Below are positions 9,503 to 19,502 of a stretch of 64,000 nt of DNA, one piece after another; positions within the stretch are counted from its first letter, which is position 1, and each line of letters starts with the position of its first letter. The notes below the pieces were generated by a model. That model made no database searches. It saw only the letters and a program-made list of their open reading frames with translations, and was not told the DNA's origin. Origin of the DNA: Acidobacteriaceae bacterium. Lineage in GTDB: Bacteria > Acidobacteriota > Terriglobia > Terriglobales > Acidobacteriaceae. A program made the translations under genes and the position numbers. The stretch spans positions 69,255 to 133,254 of the forward strand of contig PMHV01000052.1 of assembly GCA_003156805.1 (NCBI GenBank), written 5' to 3'.

Positions 9503-9730
9503 CTACTCTCCTTTCAGTTCCTTCAGTTCCTCCCGCAGTTCTTGCAACTCGCCCCGAATCTGTTCCAACTCTTTTTGCCGCCGAATTTGTAGGTAAACGA
9601 GTTGCACTATGATCAGGGTGGAAAATATCAGTATTGCCAACCAATTCGGTATGGCTCCGGGGCTTACAAAGTGCGCGATGGTGATTGTAAGTATGGCGCA
9701 ACCGATACTGATGCTCAGCCACTTTGGCAT
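9503..9730 (-). CDS. Small membrane protein with coiled-coil tail
   Basis: A 75-residue protein with two hydrophobic helices (about 4-22 and 28-48) followed by a charged heptad-like tail rich in Glu, Leu, Lys and Arg (QKELEQIRGELQELREELK), which should form a coiled coil. GAGGTG six bases ahead of the ATG and a TAGAAT -10 with a weak CTGGCA -35 at 17 bp (9763-9791) support a real gene. The first helix is followed by a short periplasmic loop. The function is not known. Confidence 0.7.
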   Translation of the reverse strand: MPKWLSISIGCAILTITIAHFVSPGAIPNWLAILIFSTLIIVQLVYLQIRRQKELEQIRGELQELREELKELKGE

Positions 9731-9762
9731 GGTTCACCTCGGGTCAAACAGTTCGCTGAGAC

Positions 9763-9791
9763 ATTCTATTCGTTACGGTATCTGCTGCCAG
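9763..9791 (-). promoter_or_regulatory. Putative sigma70-type promoter of the small membrane protein gene
   Basis: On the minus strand CTGGCA (9786-9791) and TAGAAT (9763-9768) are separated by 17 bases, giving a leader of about 25 bases before the ATG at 9730. The remainder of the 9731-10024 gap shows no gene. Confidence 0.45.
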
Positions 9792-10024
9792 CAAGTTCCG
9801 CATGATCCAGATCGTGCTCGTGATTCCGGCAGCCACAGGGTGTTATCCTCACAACCGAGTCCTGGTTTCACGAAAATCGCTATTACTCCCGCGCCCCTTT
9901 GCAGACCGGCAAACCTTTCCAAGTGCTTACCCAACTAGAGGACGTTCTTTCCCGGCGCGGATGGGTTAAGCAACACTGAAAAGATCAGTACCCAAAACCG
10001 AGGCAACAAAGCGCTTCGCTGCTG

Positions 10025-10792
10025 CTAGCGAAGCGACTGCGCAGGAGCTGACAATGAGGCCTGTGTCGGAGATGGTGGGACGCCCTTGGCCCTCACAATT
10101 GCCCAGTGCCACTCCTGGTCAGGGCTGAGAGCGGCATTCAGAGGAGTACGAAAAGTGGCTGTGGAGGACGCGGAAGCCGATCCCTTAATGCGGAACAGGA
10201 CTGTGGCATCCGGCCCTCTCTGCAACGAGCCTTCTGTCGGCCCGTGAGCGTTCGCCCCAACCGTGGGGCTCGGCCCTGCCGTGCTGAAAGAGGTGTTCGC
10301 ACGAGGATCTGGGCGGGACACGATCGTGAGACCGATGACTATTTCGCGCAATTCCCATTGCGTGCCGTTGTGAAGAGAAATCTGCAGCAAGTCTCCATCA
10401 ATAGAGGCAGGACCATCCAGTTTCGCCAGTTCAGCAGAAGGCAACTGCTCTAATTCCAGGGGATCGGATAGCAGTGACGCAGCCTTGGCGCTGAACGATA
10501 AACTGCAGGTAACGTCGGGCGTCGAAACGTGGAAGCTCTTGCCGCCCGGCTCCAGGGAAAACACGGGCGCAGAACCTGCCAGCCGCCGGCCTTCGGCATC
10601 ATCCATCGCTTTGGACAAGTTGTCGTTATCAATAACCGTCTGCGGCGGGGCAGTTTTCCTACGCAGATTACGAGCCACATCTCCTAGCGGCGTATCGCCG
10701 TCGCCTTGCGCACTGACGCGTGTCGAGAAGGCCAGCAGCGCAGCGAGCAGTAACAGCGCCGGCGATCTTCGTATTTGGCTGATCCGGGGCAT
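10025..10792 (-). CDS. Secreted protein of unknown function
   Basis: A 255-residue protein with a good signal peptide: charged MPRISQIRRS, hydrophobic ALLLLAALLAF, and an AQG-type cleavage site near residue 29. The mature start, GDVARNLRRKTAPPQTVI, followed by DNLSKAMDDAEGRR, resembles short conserved segments of acidobacterial secreted hypothetical proteins. A central beta-rich stretch (SLHNGTQWELREIVIGLTI) could be an Ig-like or FxLYD-like fold, but I see no catalytic motif. The reading frame extends upstream to 10879, yet the chosen ATG sits directly before the signal peptide. The function is unknown. Confidence 0.65.
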   Translation of the reverse strand: MPRISQIRRSPALLLLAALLAFSTRVSAQGDGDTPLGDVARNLRRKTAPPQTVIDNDNLSKAMDDAEGRRLAGSAPVFSLEPGGKSFHVSTPDVTCSLSFSAKAASLLSDPLELEQLPSAELAKLDGPASIDGDLLQISLHNGTQWELREIVIGLTIVSRPDPRANTSFSTAGPSPTVGANAHGPTEGSLQRGPDATVLFRIKGSASASSTATFRTPLNAALSPDQEWHWAIVRAKGVPPSPTQASLSAPAQSLR

Positions 10793-10879
10793 GGCATTCA
10801 AATGGCGCGCAAACTCAATCCTCGCCGCACAGGAGCGGCGGAATGAAGGCATCACGGCTAGGAGAAGATAGCTAATCAC

Positions 10880-11479
10880 CCGCAGCCGCGCGCGATCACG
10901 CTAACTAGGATTGTATTGAGACTTCCGAGAAGACGCAGGTAACCGGGAGTAACGTTAGTGCTAGCACCTTCAGAAAAAGAAGATTGGGCGCGCGTGACGA
11001 AATGGAGGCGCAACGGGCGCACGCCCAAACCCGCAACATCTTTACAGAAGACCCGAGGACCGGAGCCGTGTGACTGGATCAGCCATCGGCACTGGCTGCC
11101 GCCGGAAGATCCAGCGGGCCACCGCAAATCCGATCGCCGCGTAGCACAGATGCATCATTCGCATAGACACCCCCAATGTCCGGCTGGTCACCTTTAGGGG
11201 AGGAGCAACATGAAATCTAGCGTCACAATAGCAACCTGCTGAATGCGGAACAAGGCCCAACGGTGCCATAGGCGTGGCACCGAAGTAATAGCCCGCGGGG
11301 CGGTGCCTCCGACCGCTCTCGCCGCAAACAAGTGATCGGAAATGCGTTTGGTTTTCCGGTGACGAACCACTACAAGCCGGCACTCGAGAGACTCAGGCGC
11401 TCACCGCCAACAAACTCTCGATCTGACGCTCAGGATTTCCGACGGTTTCTAAATCACAACCGCTTCCTTCAGCCCGTGC
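10880..11479. other. 600-base gap without a supported gene
   Basis: No reading frame here has both a ribosome site and protein-like composition. A short minus-strand frame ending at 11042 has one hydrophobic stretch but poor context. I found no tRNA-like fold, long inverted repeat or transposon trace. The region separates two minus-strand genes and may hold the promoter of the secreted protein at 10025-10792. Confidence 0.5.
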
Positions 11480-14400
11480 TTAGTGCGCTTCCGCATCCTC
11501 TGCTTCGGCGGCTCGGTCCGCCGGGGGAACGATAACGGTCGACAGGCTGCCTTCGGCTGTCCGTTTCTGGAATGCCGCCAGATCGCGGCGCTGTAAATCA
11601 TCCCAACGGCCGAGTAGTTCCCCGCTCTGCCGTTTCAACTTTTCAAACTCAAGCTGCTCCGCCTCGGTGGGCGCGGAGTCGGCGCTGCCAACATCCATGG
11701 CAAGATAGGCCAGTTTGGCGTCAATCTGCGGCGGATACGCCAGCGAGTCTTCGTCCGCGCTAATGGTCAGGTCGATAAACTCATCGCGCACAGCTAACAG
11801 CTTCTTTTCCAGATCGTCGGCCGAAGTCGCAATCGTTTTGGCTCCGGCATTCTCCGGCAAACGCCGCTTCAGCCCAGCTACTTGGGAACGCACATCCTGA
11901 ATCTGATTGACTGCGTCATAAACGCGGTCCAGTTGCGCGTGTATCTGCGCCAGCAGGTTGAACTGCTGCTCCAGATCTGCCTGAGTAACATGCACCCTTG
12001 GATCCAGTTTCACTTCGAAGGACGCAGTCTGACTCTCGCTACCCACAGTCAGGCGCACCTGATAGTGACCCGGTACCGCTACCGGGCCGTGCGCGCCGCC
12101 GCCATATTCCCACAGATAGTAGCCGGGGACGCGGCGAGCTTCCTGATAGCGCAAATCCCAAACGAAGCGGTTCAAACCCGCTTCCGGCTTGATCTCTTTT
12201 TCCGGTTTCTTGTCATCGGGACGAAGCGGCTCTTCGAGCGGCTCCGTCTCTGCGCTCGAATACGCGCGAATCACTGCGCCCGCGGCATCGAGAATCTCAA
12301 TCTTCGTCTCGGTTCCAGCTTTCGGCGCGTCTTTGAGGTAGTAGTAGATTACCGTGCCAACCGGCGGATTCTGCCCCGTTAGCTTCGAGGGATGATGCTC
12401 TCCGCTTGCCCCTGCCTGGATGCGATAAGCGTCGCCGGGGGCGTATAAATGCATATCCTTTTTCGCGATGTCGTCGGTGAACTGTCGCAAAGGGCTGACG
12501 TCGTCGAGAATCCAGAAAGCGCGGCCGTGCGTGGCCACGACCAAATCACTGTCTTTAATCACCAGATCATGAATAGGGGTGGTGGGCAGATTCAGCTTAA
12601 GAGACTGCCAGTCGGCGCCGTCGTTGAACGAAACGAAAATTCCATCCTCGGTTCCCGCGTAAAGCAACCCACGCTTTTTCGGATCCTCGCGAACGGCGCG
12701 AACAAAAGTGGTCTCGGGAATCCCTTTCGTCAATTTGGTCCAGGTCTTGCCGTAGTCGCTGGTCTTGTAGATGTAGGGATGCAGATCGTCACTCTGGTGA
12801 CGCTCCGCGGCAACATACGCCGTGCCGGCATCATGCGGCGAGGCCTCAACTTGGCTAATGCGGCTCCATTCCGGCATTTCTTTGGGTGTCACGTTGGTCC
12901 AGGTTTTGCCTTCGTCGCGCGTGATCTGAATCAGACCGTCGTCGGTGCCCACCCAGATAAGGCCCTTGGCGATGGGCGACTCCGCCACGGCAAAAATCGT
13001 GTCGTAGTATTCGGTGCCGGTATCGTCCAGCGTGATGTCGCCGCCGGAAGGCTGCTGCTTGCTCTTGTCGTTGCGGGTGAGGTCCGGACTGATAGCCTGC
13101 CAATGGGCTCCGCCATCGGTAGTTTTGAACAGCCGTTCGCCGCCGTGATAAAGCGTGTTGGGATCGTGCGGCGAAATCAGCACCGGCGCGGTCCACTGGA
13201 AGCGATGCTCCAGATTGCCGGCGCCGCGGGCGTCGGAGATTTCCGGTTGCTCGGTGATCGACTTCACCTGCCCGGTGCGCTTGTCGAAGAGCGTGATGTT
13301 TCCCTGATAATCAGCGGCGTAAACAATGTTGGGATCGGGCGGATAGGGCGCGATGTAACCGGCTTCGCCTCCGCCCACGTCGTACCAATCGGAACGATCG
13401 ATAGAGCCGTCGTCGCTACGGCTGGCGATCGCCACCGTGCCGCTATCCTGCTGCGAGCCATACACGCGATAAGGCGTGCCGGTATCGGTAATCACGTGAT
13501 AGAACTGCGCGGTGGGTTGATTGTCTTCCCGCGTCCAGTTCTTGCCGCCGTCGAGAGTCACCGTGACTCCACCGTCATTCGCCGCGATCATGCGGCGGGT
13601 ATTCGTGGGGTCAATCCAAAGGCCGTGATTATCGCCGTGCGGAACATGTACTTTATTGAACAGATGTCCGCCGTCGGTGGACTTGAAGGTTTCCACGTCC
13701 ATGATGTAAACGACGTTCTCATCTTTCGGGTCGGCGAAGATGTGCATGTAATACCACGGCCGTTCCCACAGGCTGTGGCTGGGATTTACGAAGTCCCAGG
13801 TCTCGCCGCCGTCTTCGGAACGGTACAGACCACCATCTGGATTGCGCGCCTCCAGCAACGCATAGACTCGCTCGGAATTGGCTGCCACGGCTATGCCGAT
13901 GCGTCCGTACGGGCCTTTGGGAAGGCCGTGCTCCTCCAGCCGCTTCCAGGTCGCGCCCCCGTCGTTGGAGCGGTAAATCCCGCTGCCCGGGCCACCATCG
14001 TTCATGCTCCACGCGGTACGCCGCACCTGCCAAAGCGAGGCGAATAGAATATTCGAGTTATTGGGATCGAAAGCTACGTCGACCGCTCCAGTGTTCTCAT
14101 CTTTGTAAAGAACCTTCTCCCAAGTCTTTCCGCCATCCGTGGTGCGGAAGATGCCGCGCTCGGCATTGGGCCCGTAGGGATGGCCCAGAGCCGCAACAAA
14201 AACAATGTTCGGATTGGAAGGATTGATGATGACTTTGCCGATGGCGCGACTGTCGCGCAGGCCGATGTTCTTCCATGTCTTGCCGCCGTCGAGAGACTTG
14301 TAGACTCCATCTCCCTGCGCGATGTTGCCGCGAAGGCAGGCCTCCCCCGTGCCTACGTAAATAGTGTTGGGTTCGGAGTTCGCCACGGCCAGGCTTCCGA

Positions 14401-14821
14401 CGGCACCACTTCCCTCTTTGTCGAAGACCGAAGACCAGGTCATGGCCCCATCGGTTGACTTCCACACACCGCCGCCGGTGGCCCCGAAATAATAAGTGGT
14501 TGGATCGCCCGGGATGCCGGCAGCCGTCAGCGATCTTCCGCCACGGAACGGACCGATGAGGCGGTATTTCATTCCCTTGAAAGGTTTTTCTTCCGGCTTC
14601 GTGGACTCCGAACCCTCCGCCGCAGTCTGGTCCGGAGACTTTGCCGTTGAATCCGGAGCGCTCTGCGTAGGCTTCGACGCTTTGGATTGCCGTTCAGGAG
14701 TGGTCTGTGCCCAACCCGCGCCCAGCGCCAGGAGGGTGAGGATCGAGGCGAGCATCACGCTCCAGAGCGTTCTACGGGTGGTCAACACTGTATTGCAGCG
14801 AAATCCTTTTCTTCGACCCAT
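11480..14821 (-). CDS. Secreted VPS10/BNR-repeat beta-propeller protein
   Basis: A 1113-residue exported protein. The N-terminus has a signal peptide (about 17-39, ending GWAQ), then a low-complexity linker rich in Ser, Thr and Pro. A long sortilin/VPS10-like region with many BNR/Asp-box repeats follows (KSTDGAMTWSS, KSLDGGKTWKN, RTTDGGKTWEK, RSNDGGATWKR, RSEDGGETWDF and others), likely forming two propellers. The C-terminal ~300 residues switch to a beta-sandwich-like region (PVGTVIYYYLKD onward) and a helical coiled-coil domain. Such proteins are common in Acidobacteriota and often annotated as glycosyl hydrolase or sialidase, but BNR repeats alone do not show catalysis. A binding or processing role outside the membrane is inferred. 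Confidence 0.85.
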   Translation of the reverse strand: MGRRKGFRCNTVLTTRRTLWSVMLASILTLLALGAGWAQTTPERQSKASKPTQSAPDSTAKSPDQTAAEGSESTKPEEKPFKGMKYRLIGPFRGGRSLTAAGIPGDPTTYYFGATGGGVWKSTDGAMTWSSVFDKEGSGAVGSLAVANSEPNTIYVGTGEACLRGNIAQGDGVYKSLDGGKTWKNIGLRDSRAIGKVIINPSNPNIVFVAALGHPYGPNAERGIFRTTDGGKTWEKVLYKDENTGAVDVAFDPNNSNILFASLWQVRRTAWSMNDGGPGSGIYRSNDGGATWKRLEEHGLPKGPYGRIGIAVAANSERVYALLEARNPDGGLYRSEDGGETWDFVNPSHSLWERPWYYMHIFADPKDENVVYIMDVETFKSTDGGHLFNKVHVPHGDNHGLWIDPTNTRRMIAANDGGVTVTLDGGKNWTREDNQPTAQFYHVITDTGTPYRVYGSQQDSGTVAIASRSDDGSIDRSDWYDVGGGEAGYIAPYPPDPNIVYAADYQGNITLFDKRTGQVKSITEQPEISDARGAGNLEHRFQWTAPVLISPHDPNTLYHGGERLFKTTDGGAHWQAISPDLTRNDKSKQQPSGGDITLDDTGTEYYDTIFAVAESPIAKGLIWVGTDDGLIQITRDEGKTWTNVTPKEMPEWSRISQVEASPHDAGTAYVAAERHQSDDLHPYIYKTSDYGKTWTKLTKGIPETTFVRAVREDPKKRGLLYAGTEDGIFVSFNDGADWQSLKLNLPTTPIHDLVIKDSDLVVATHGRAFWILDDVSPLRQFTDDIAKKDMHLYAPGDAYRIQAGASGEHHPSKLTGQNPPVGTVIYYYLKDAPKAGTETKIEILDAAGAVIRAYSSAETEPLEEPLRPDDKKPEKEIKPEAGLNRFVWDLRYQEARRVPGYYLWEYGGGAHGPVAVPGHYQVRLTVGSESQTASFEVKLDPRVHVTQADLEQQFNLLAQIHAQLDRVYDAVNQIQDVRSQVAGLKRRLPENAGAKTIATSADDLEKKLLAVRDEFIDLTISADEDSLAYPPQIDAKLAYLAMDVGSADSAPTEAEQLEFEKLKRQSGELLGRWDDLQRRDLAAFQKRTAEGSLSTVIVPPADRAAEAEDAEAH

Positions 14822-14979
14822 GTTTCGAGTGTCCTTCGGGGAGATTTGGACAACGGGCTATGGTAATGCCCGGAAGCGCTCTTGCAAAGCCCAGCACCAA
14901 CTGGCAAACACTCGGGCCTGCTGTCAGATTTTTTTTCCGTGCTTGCGACGTCGGACCCGGAACTTTAGCTCTGGCGCCA

Positions 14980-15867
14980 TCACCCCTTCAGTAACAACTT
15001 CCGCGCGGCATCGAGTTCCTTGCTCCTGGCCGGGTCCACCTTTGGATAAGAAAGCTCTAATCCTTCCAGTGCGTCCACGATCGCCGCCGAAATAGTGAGA
15101 CGCGTGAACCACTTGTTGTCGGCCGGCACTACGTACCACGGCGCGTGCCTGGTCGCCGTGTTGCGGATCATCTCTTCGTAGGCTTTCTGATAGTCGTCCC
15201 AGTATTTCCTCTCATGGATATCCGCGGCGGAAAACTTCCAGTTCTTCTCCGGCTCTTCCAGGCGCGCCACAAAACGCTCCTTCTGTTCTTTTTTTGAAAG
15301 ATGCAGGAAGAATTTGCGAATCACAGTTCCGTTCCGCGACATATGCCGCTCGAAACATCGGATATCTTCAAAGCGTTCGTCCCAAATGTTCTTCGTCTTC
15401 AGGCTGGGTGGAATCTTTTGCTTGCCGAGAATCTCGGGATGCACCTTCACCACCAGCACCTCCTCATAATAAGAACGGTTAAATATGCCGATGTGCCCGC
15501 GCTCCGGCAGGTCGCGTGTGGTGCGCCAAAGGTAATCATGCTGCAGTTCCTCGTCGGAGGGGCCTTTGAACGAATACACCTGGCAACCCTGCGGATTTAC
15601 GCCCGACATGACGTGTTGGATCGCTCCATCTTTGCCCGCCGCGTCCATCGCCTGAACAATCAACAGCAACGCCCAGCAATCCTGTGCGTAGAGTTTGCTC
15701 TGCAGTTCGGCCATGCGCACAATGTCCGCCTGCAACGCCTCTTCTGCATGTTTTGAATGCCAGTGGCCAGTATCGGCGGGATCCCAATCTTTCAAGCGGA
15801 AATGTTTGCCATCGTCAATGCGGTAGGAATCGGCAAGCTTCTCGGTTTTTCGTTTCATCTTCGTCAT
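14980..15867 (-). CDS. Polyphosphate kinase 2 family protein
   Basis: A 295-residue PPK2 protein. The Walker A-like loop AMDAAGKDG is at residues 73-81, followed by GVNPQGCQVYSFK and the FNRSYYEEVLVVKVHPE block that corresponds to the PPK2 Walker B region; the KFFLHLSKKEQKERF lid segment is also typical. PPK2 enzymes use polyphosphate to phosphorylate nucleotides (NDP or NMP) in the cytoplasm. The NRSYYE version suggests the class III group, which can act on both AMP and ADP, but subclass is inferred. The start is uncertain by three codons because a second Met is at position 4. Confidence 0.9.
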   Translation of the reverse strand: MTKMKRKTEKLADSYRIDDGKHFRLKDWDPADTGHWHSKHAEEALQADIVRMAELQSKLYAQDCWALLLIVQAMDAAGKDGAIQHVMSGVNPQGCQVYSFKGPSDEELQHDYLWRTTRDLPERGHIGIFNRSYYEEVLVVKVHPEILGKQKIPPSLKTKNIWDERFEDIRCFERHMSRNGTVIRKFFLHLSKKEQKERFVARLEEPEKNWKFSAADIHERKYWDDYQKAYEEMIRNTATRHAPWYVVPADNKWFTRLTISAAIVDALEGLELSYPKVDPARSKELDAARKLLLKG

Positions 15868-16239
15868 TTTTCTAAGGCTCGGCTCTCTAATGAAGTCTAC
15901 CTAATTAAGCGGATTGCGCTCTACCTGTTTCGTTCAACAAGCCCATGACTTTTCCAACGATGAAATTCGCACGGAAGGACAGGCCTAGAGGTACTCGCGC
16001 GGCGCAAGCTTTCGTGACAATTGCTTCCTCTTCCACTGAAGTCACCGGCGAGTCCGGACGATGGTTTTCTTCAGACGACAGACTGCGCGTACACCGTGGT
16101 TCGCTATTTCAAAGTCGCAACTCACTTTGCCTCAGACACTTAACTGAATGCTTCACCCCTTCAATCCGCGCCAATCTGCGCCCCTGGCCGCCAATGTCTC
16201 AACCCCGGCAATCGCGAACCGCGCCGAGCAGGAGGTCCA
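15868..16239. other. Divergent intergenic region before the phosphorelay operon
   Basis: This 372-base stretch separates the minus-strand PPK2 gene from the plus-strand sensor kinase operon and must carry both promoters. I could not pick a convincing -35/-10 pair for the operon. The only clear element is the AGGAGG ribosome site six bases before the kinase ATG. Confidence 0.5.
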
Positions 16240-19200
16240 ATGAATCTGCTGAGGCAGCTGTTTTCCGGTGAAGATCGAAAGCTGGAACCAATCGCCGAGC
16301 ACAAGCGGTTCGATGCGCCGATCGAGGCCCCGCTCCGGCGCAAGGTCGCCGTCGGGTTCACCGTAGCCGTGCTCCTGACGATCTTCATAGGCGTTTCGTC
16401 CTGGCACGGTGCCCGGCGGGCGGAGCAGGATGCCTACTGGGTAGCTCACACCCATGAGGTGATGGAGACGATCCAGCGCACGACCAGACATGTGATTGAA
16501 GCGGAAACCAGTGCCCGGGCATTTGCCTTGACCGGGCAAGAGCCGTTGCTGGCGCACTACCAGGCCGCACGAACCGGCATTTACCAGGACGATGATGCGT
16601 TGCGCCATTTGACGGCGGACAATCTCAGTCAGCAGCGGCGGCTGGACGCGCTCGAACTCCAGGTGCGGACCGCGCTCGAATTCGCCGAGAGCATCATCGC
16701 CAAACGCCGCAAATTGCAAGCCTACCCTGGCGGTGGCGACGCGGTAGAAACCGAGAGGCTCATTGAGGTGGTGCGCGTAACCGATCGCGACATGTATGCC
16801 GAGGAGACACGGTTGCTGGGCCAGCGCACTCAACGAGCCGGGGCGGGACAACGATTGACGAAAGTCATCGCCGCCCTGGGCGTTTTCGTCGGGTTAGGCC
16901 TCTGGGTGCTAGCCTTTCTCGCGGTCAACCATGAAATCCACATAAGCTCGCGGGCGCGGGCGCAGCTCAGCACCCTGAATGCCGAGTTGGAACGGCGTGT
17001 GGAACAGCGGACCGCGGCTCTGCACGCCGAGATCGCCGAGCGCAAGCGCGCCGAGGAGGCGCTGCGAGAACAGGCCCAGATCATGAATTCGGCCCAGGTA
17101 TTTGTGCGGGACATGCAGAGCCGGGTCGTGTTCTGGCCCGAAGGCGCGGAGAAGCTCTATGGCTTCACCCGCCAGGAGGCTGTGGGCATCCTTTCCCATG
17201 ATTTATTCCACACTAAGTTCCCCGAGCCTCTGGAGATGGTAGAGAAGAAGCTCTTTGAGACTGGGATGTGGGAAGGCGAACTAATCCACACCCGGCGGGA
17301 CGGCAGGATCATCGTCGTCTCCAGCGCATGGGTATTGCATCGCGACAGGCAGGGGCAGCCGATCCGCATCCTGGAGACCAACGTCGACATCACGGCGCGC
17401 AAGCATGCGGAGCAGGCTCTCCACGAAAGCGAGGAACGTTTCCAGGCCATGGCCAACGGCATCCCGCAACTGGCCTGGATGGCCGAGGCCGATGGAAATA
17501 TCTTTTGGTACAACCAGCGCTGGTACGACTACACGGGCACGACCCCCGAGCAGATGCAGGGGTGGGGTTGGCAGAGCGTACATGATCCCGACGTGCTGCC
17601 CAAGGTGCTGGAAGGATGGAAGGGCGCGATTGCCGCCGGCCAACCCTTTGAGATGGAGTTTCCGCTGCGCGGAGCCAACGGGAAGTACGGCACGTTCCTG
17701 ACCCGCATTGTGCCGGTAAAAGACGCGGAAGGCCGCGTGACCCGTTGGTTTGGAACGAATACGGATATCAGCGAACGCAAACGAACCGAGGAGCGACTGG
17801 CGGGACAGGCGGAGGAACTATCCCAACGGGCAGCGGAATTGACCAGCTCACGACAATCTCTGGAAACCCAGACGCTGATGCTGCAGTCCGTGCTGGACAG
17901 CATGGGGGAGGGATTGATCGCGGCCGACCGGGAAGGCCACTTTCTCATCTGGAACGATGCCGCGAACAAGCTGATGGGCCGCGAACCGGCTGACCTGCCC
18001 ACCGAGCAATGGACCCCCCACTACAGGGTCTTCCTGCCCGACGGAATCACTCCTTATCCGCCGGATCGCCTGCCTTTGGTGCGGGCGCTGCACGGGGAAT
18101 CGGTGCTAGTGGAATTGATGATTGAGCGCCCCGAGAATGTCAGCCCGGTCTTTCTCGAAATTGCGGCCCGGCCCTTGAAGGATAGGCAGGGCAACGTAGG
18201 CGGCGGCGTCGCCGTGCTTCGCGACATTACCGAGCGCAAACGGGCCGAGGCCGCTCTGAGCGATCAAGCGGAGGAACTCTCCCGGCAAACCGAGGAACTG
18301 CAGCGCTCCCAGCAGGCGCTGGAGGCCCAGCAACTGATGCTCCGGTCGGTGCTGGACAGCATGGCTGAGGGCTTGGTCGCCGCCGATGAGCATGGAAAAT
18401 TCATCATCTCGAACCCGGCCGCGGTGAAGATCCTTGGCCTGGGCGCGGCAAACTTGCCCAGCGGGGAATGGAGAGCGCACTACGGCCTGTTCCTGGAAGA
18501 CACGGTGACACCTTTCCCCGCTGACCAGCTTCCCTTGGTACTCGCCATTCGCGGAGAGGCCAGCACCGCTCAGATTTTTGTGCGCAATCCCGAGATCGAC
18601 CAAGGGGTCTGGATAGAGGCCAATGCCAGTCCACTGAAGGACAAGGACGGCGTGGTGCGTGGCGGCGTGGTGGCTTTCCGCGACATCACGCAAAGGAGAA
18701 CAGACGAGCAGGAAATCCGCAAACTCAACGAAGAACTGGAAGAGCGGGTGGAGAAACGTACCATGCAACTCGAAGCCGCCAACAAAGAGCTCGAAGCCTT
18801 TACTTATTCGGTTTCGCACGACCTGCGGGCCCCACTGCGGCACATGAGCGGCTTCACCAGAATTTTGTCGGAGGAGTTCGGCCCGTCACTGCCCGTCGAG
18901 GCGCAGAACTATCTGCAGCGCATCGAGCAGGGCGCGGGCCGCATGGGCCGGCTCGTGGACGAATTGTTGAACCTGGCGCGCATGGGACGGCAGGCGCTCA
19001 GGGTTCAGGTTACGGGGCTGAGTGCGATCGTGAAGGACGTCGTGACCATGCTGGAGCCGGAGACCGAAGGACGGCAAGTGGTATGGAAGATTGCCGAGCT
19101 GCCGTCTCTGGAATGCGATCCCATTTTGATCCGGCAAGTCTTTCAGAACCTGATCTCGAATGCACTTAAGTATTCGCGGCCGCGCTGCCCCGCCGTGATC

Positions 19201-19500
19201 GAGATCGGACAGACGGAACACGATGGGCAATGCGCCATCTTTGTGCGCGACAACGGAGTGGGCTTCGACATGAAATATGCCGATAAGTTATTTGGCGTGT
19301 TCCAGCGCCTGCATCGGGTCGAAGATTTTGAAGGCACCGGTGTGGGCTTGGCCACCGTGCAGCGGATCATCCATAAACACGGAGGCCGCATTCGGGCCGA
19401 GGCCGAGCTGGATAAAGGGGCAACCTTCTATTTCACGCTGGGTGCGGCAACAGCTGTCGCGCGCGAAGCAATCGGCGCGGCGGTTGGAAAGGAGTCATAA
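16240..19500 (+). CDS. CHASE3-PAS4 sensor histidine kinase
   Basis: A 1086-residue membrane kinase and first gene of a six-gene signalling operon. TM1 is at about 31-52 and TM2 at about 206-228, framing a CHASE3 sensor domain (TSARAFALTGQEPLLAHY). A coiled coil leads into four PAS domains starting near residues 280, 396, 548 and 700. HisKA carries the phospho-accepting His860 in YSVSHDLRAPL, and the HATPase domain (about 955-1070) has NALKYS, DNGVGFD and GTGVGLA. PAS3 and PAS4 look like a tandem duplication. The dimerisation/ATPase type is that of phytochrome-like kinases. AGGAGG lies six bases upstream of the ATG. The ligand is unknown. Confidence 0.92.
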   Translation: MNLLRQLFSGEDRKLEPIAEHKRFDAPIEAPLRRKVAVGFTVAVLLTIFIGVSSWHGARRAEQDAYWVAHTHEVMETIQRTTRHVIEAETSARAFALTGQEPLLAHYQAARTGIYQDDDALRHLTADNLSQQRRLDALELQVRTALEFAESIIAKRRKLQAYPGGGDAVETERLIEVVRVTDRDMYAEETRLLGQRTQRAGAGQRLTKVIAALGVFVGLGLWVLAFLAVNHEIHISSRARAQLSTLNAELERRVEQRTAALHAEIAERKRAEEALREQAQIMNSAQVFVRDMQSRVVFWPEGAEKLYGFTRQEAVGILSHDLFHTKFPEPLEMVEKKLFETGMWEGELIHTRRDGRIIVVSSAWVLHRDRQGQPIRILETNVDITARKHAEQALHESEERFQAMANGIPQLAWMAEADGNIFWYNQRWYDYTGTTPEQMQGWGWQSVHDPDVLPKVLEGWKGAIAAGQPFEMEFPLRGANGKYGTFLTRIVPVKDAEGRVTRWFGTNTDISERKRTEERLAGQAEELSQRAAELTSSRQSLETQTLMLQSVLDSMGEGLIAADREGHFLIWNDAANKLMGREPADLPTEQWTPHYRVFLPDGITPYPPDRLPLVRALHGESVLVELMIERPENVSPVFLEIAARPLKDRQGNVGGGVAVLRDITERKRAEAALSDQAEELSRQTEELQRSQQALEAQQLMLRSVLDSMAEGLVAADEHGKFIISNPAAVKILGLGAANLPSGEWRAHYGLFLEDTVTPFPADQLPLVLAIRGEASTAQIFVRNPEIDQGVWIEANASPLKDKDGVVRGGVVAFRDITQRRTDEQEIRKLNEELEERVEKRTMQLEAANKELEAFTYSVSHDLRAPLRHMSGFTRILSEEFGPSLPVEAQNYLQRIEQGAGRMGRLVDELLNLARMGRQALRVQVTGLSAIVKDVVTMLEPETEGRQVVWKIAELPSLECDPILIRQVFQNLISNALKYSRPRCPAVIEIGQTEHDGQCAIFVRDNGVGFDMKYADKLFGVFQRLHRVEDFEGTGVGLATVQRIIHKHGGRIRAEAELDKGATFYFTLGAATAVAREAIGAAVGKES

Positions 19501-19502
19501 GC

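Noticed and set aside
11042-11167. Short minus-strand frame with one hydrophobic stretch in the 600-base gap
   Set aside because: Poor ribosome context and composition, no recognisable family; could not be supported as a gene.
12449-14047. Long plus-strand open frame of 532 codons
   Set aside because: It is the antisense of the BNR-repeat gene; high GC and repeated codons keep it open. No ribosome site and unlikely composition.
14930-14938. T-rich run that looked like a terminator U-tract
   Set aside because: It is on the plus strand where no gene ends, and no stem precedes it.
16909-17199. Overlapping minus-strand frames across the sensor kinase operon
   Set aside because: Shadow frames of high-GC coding DNA without ribosome sites or families.
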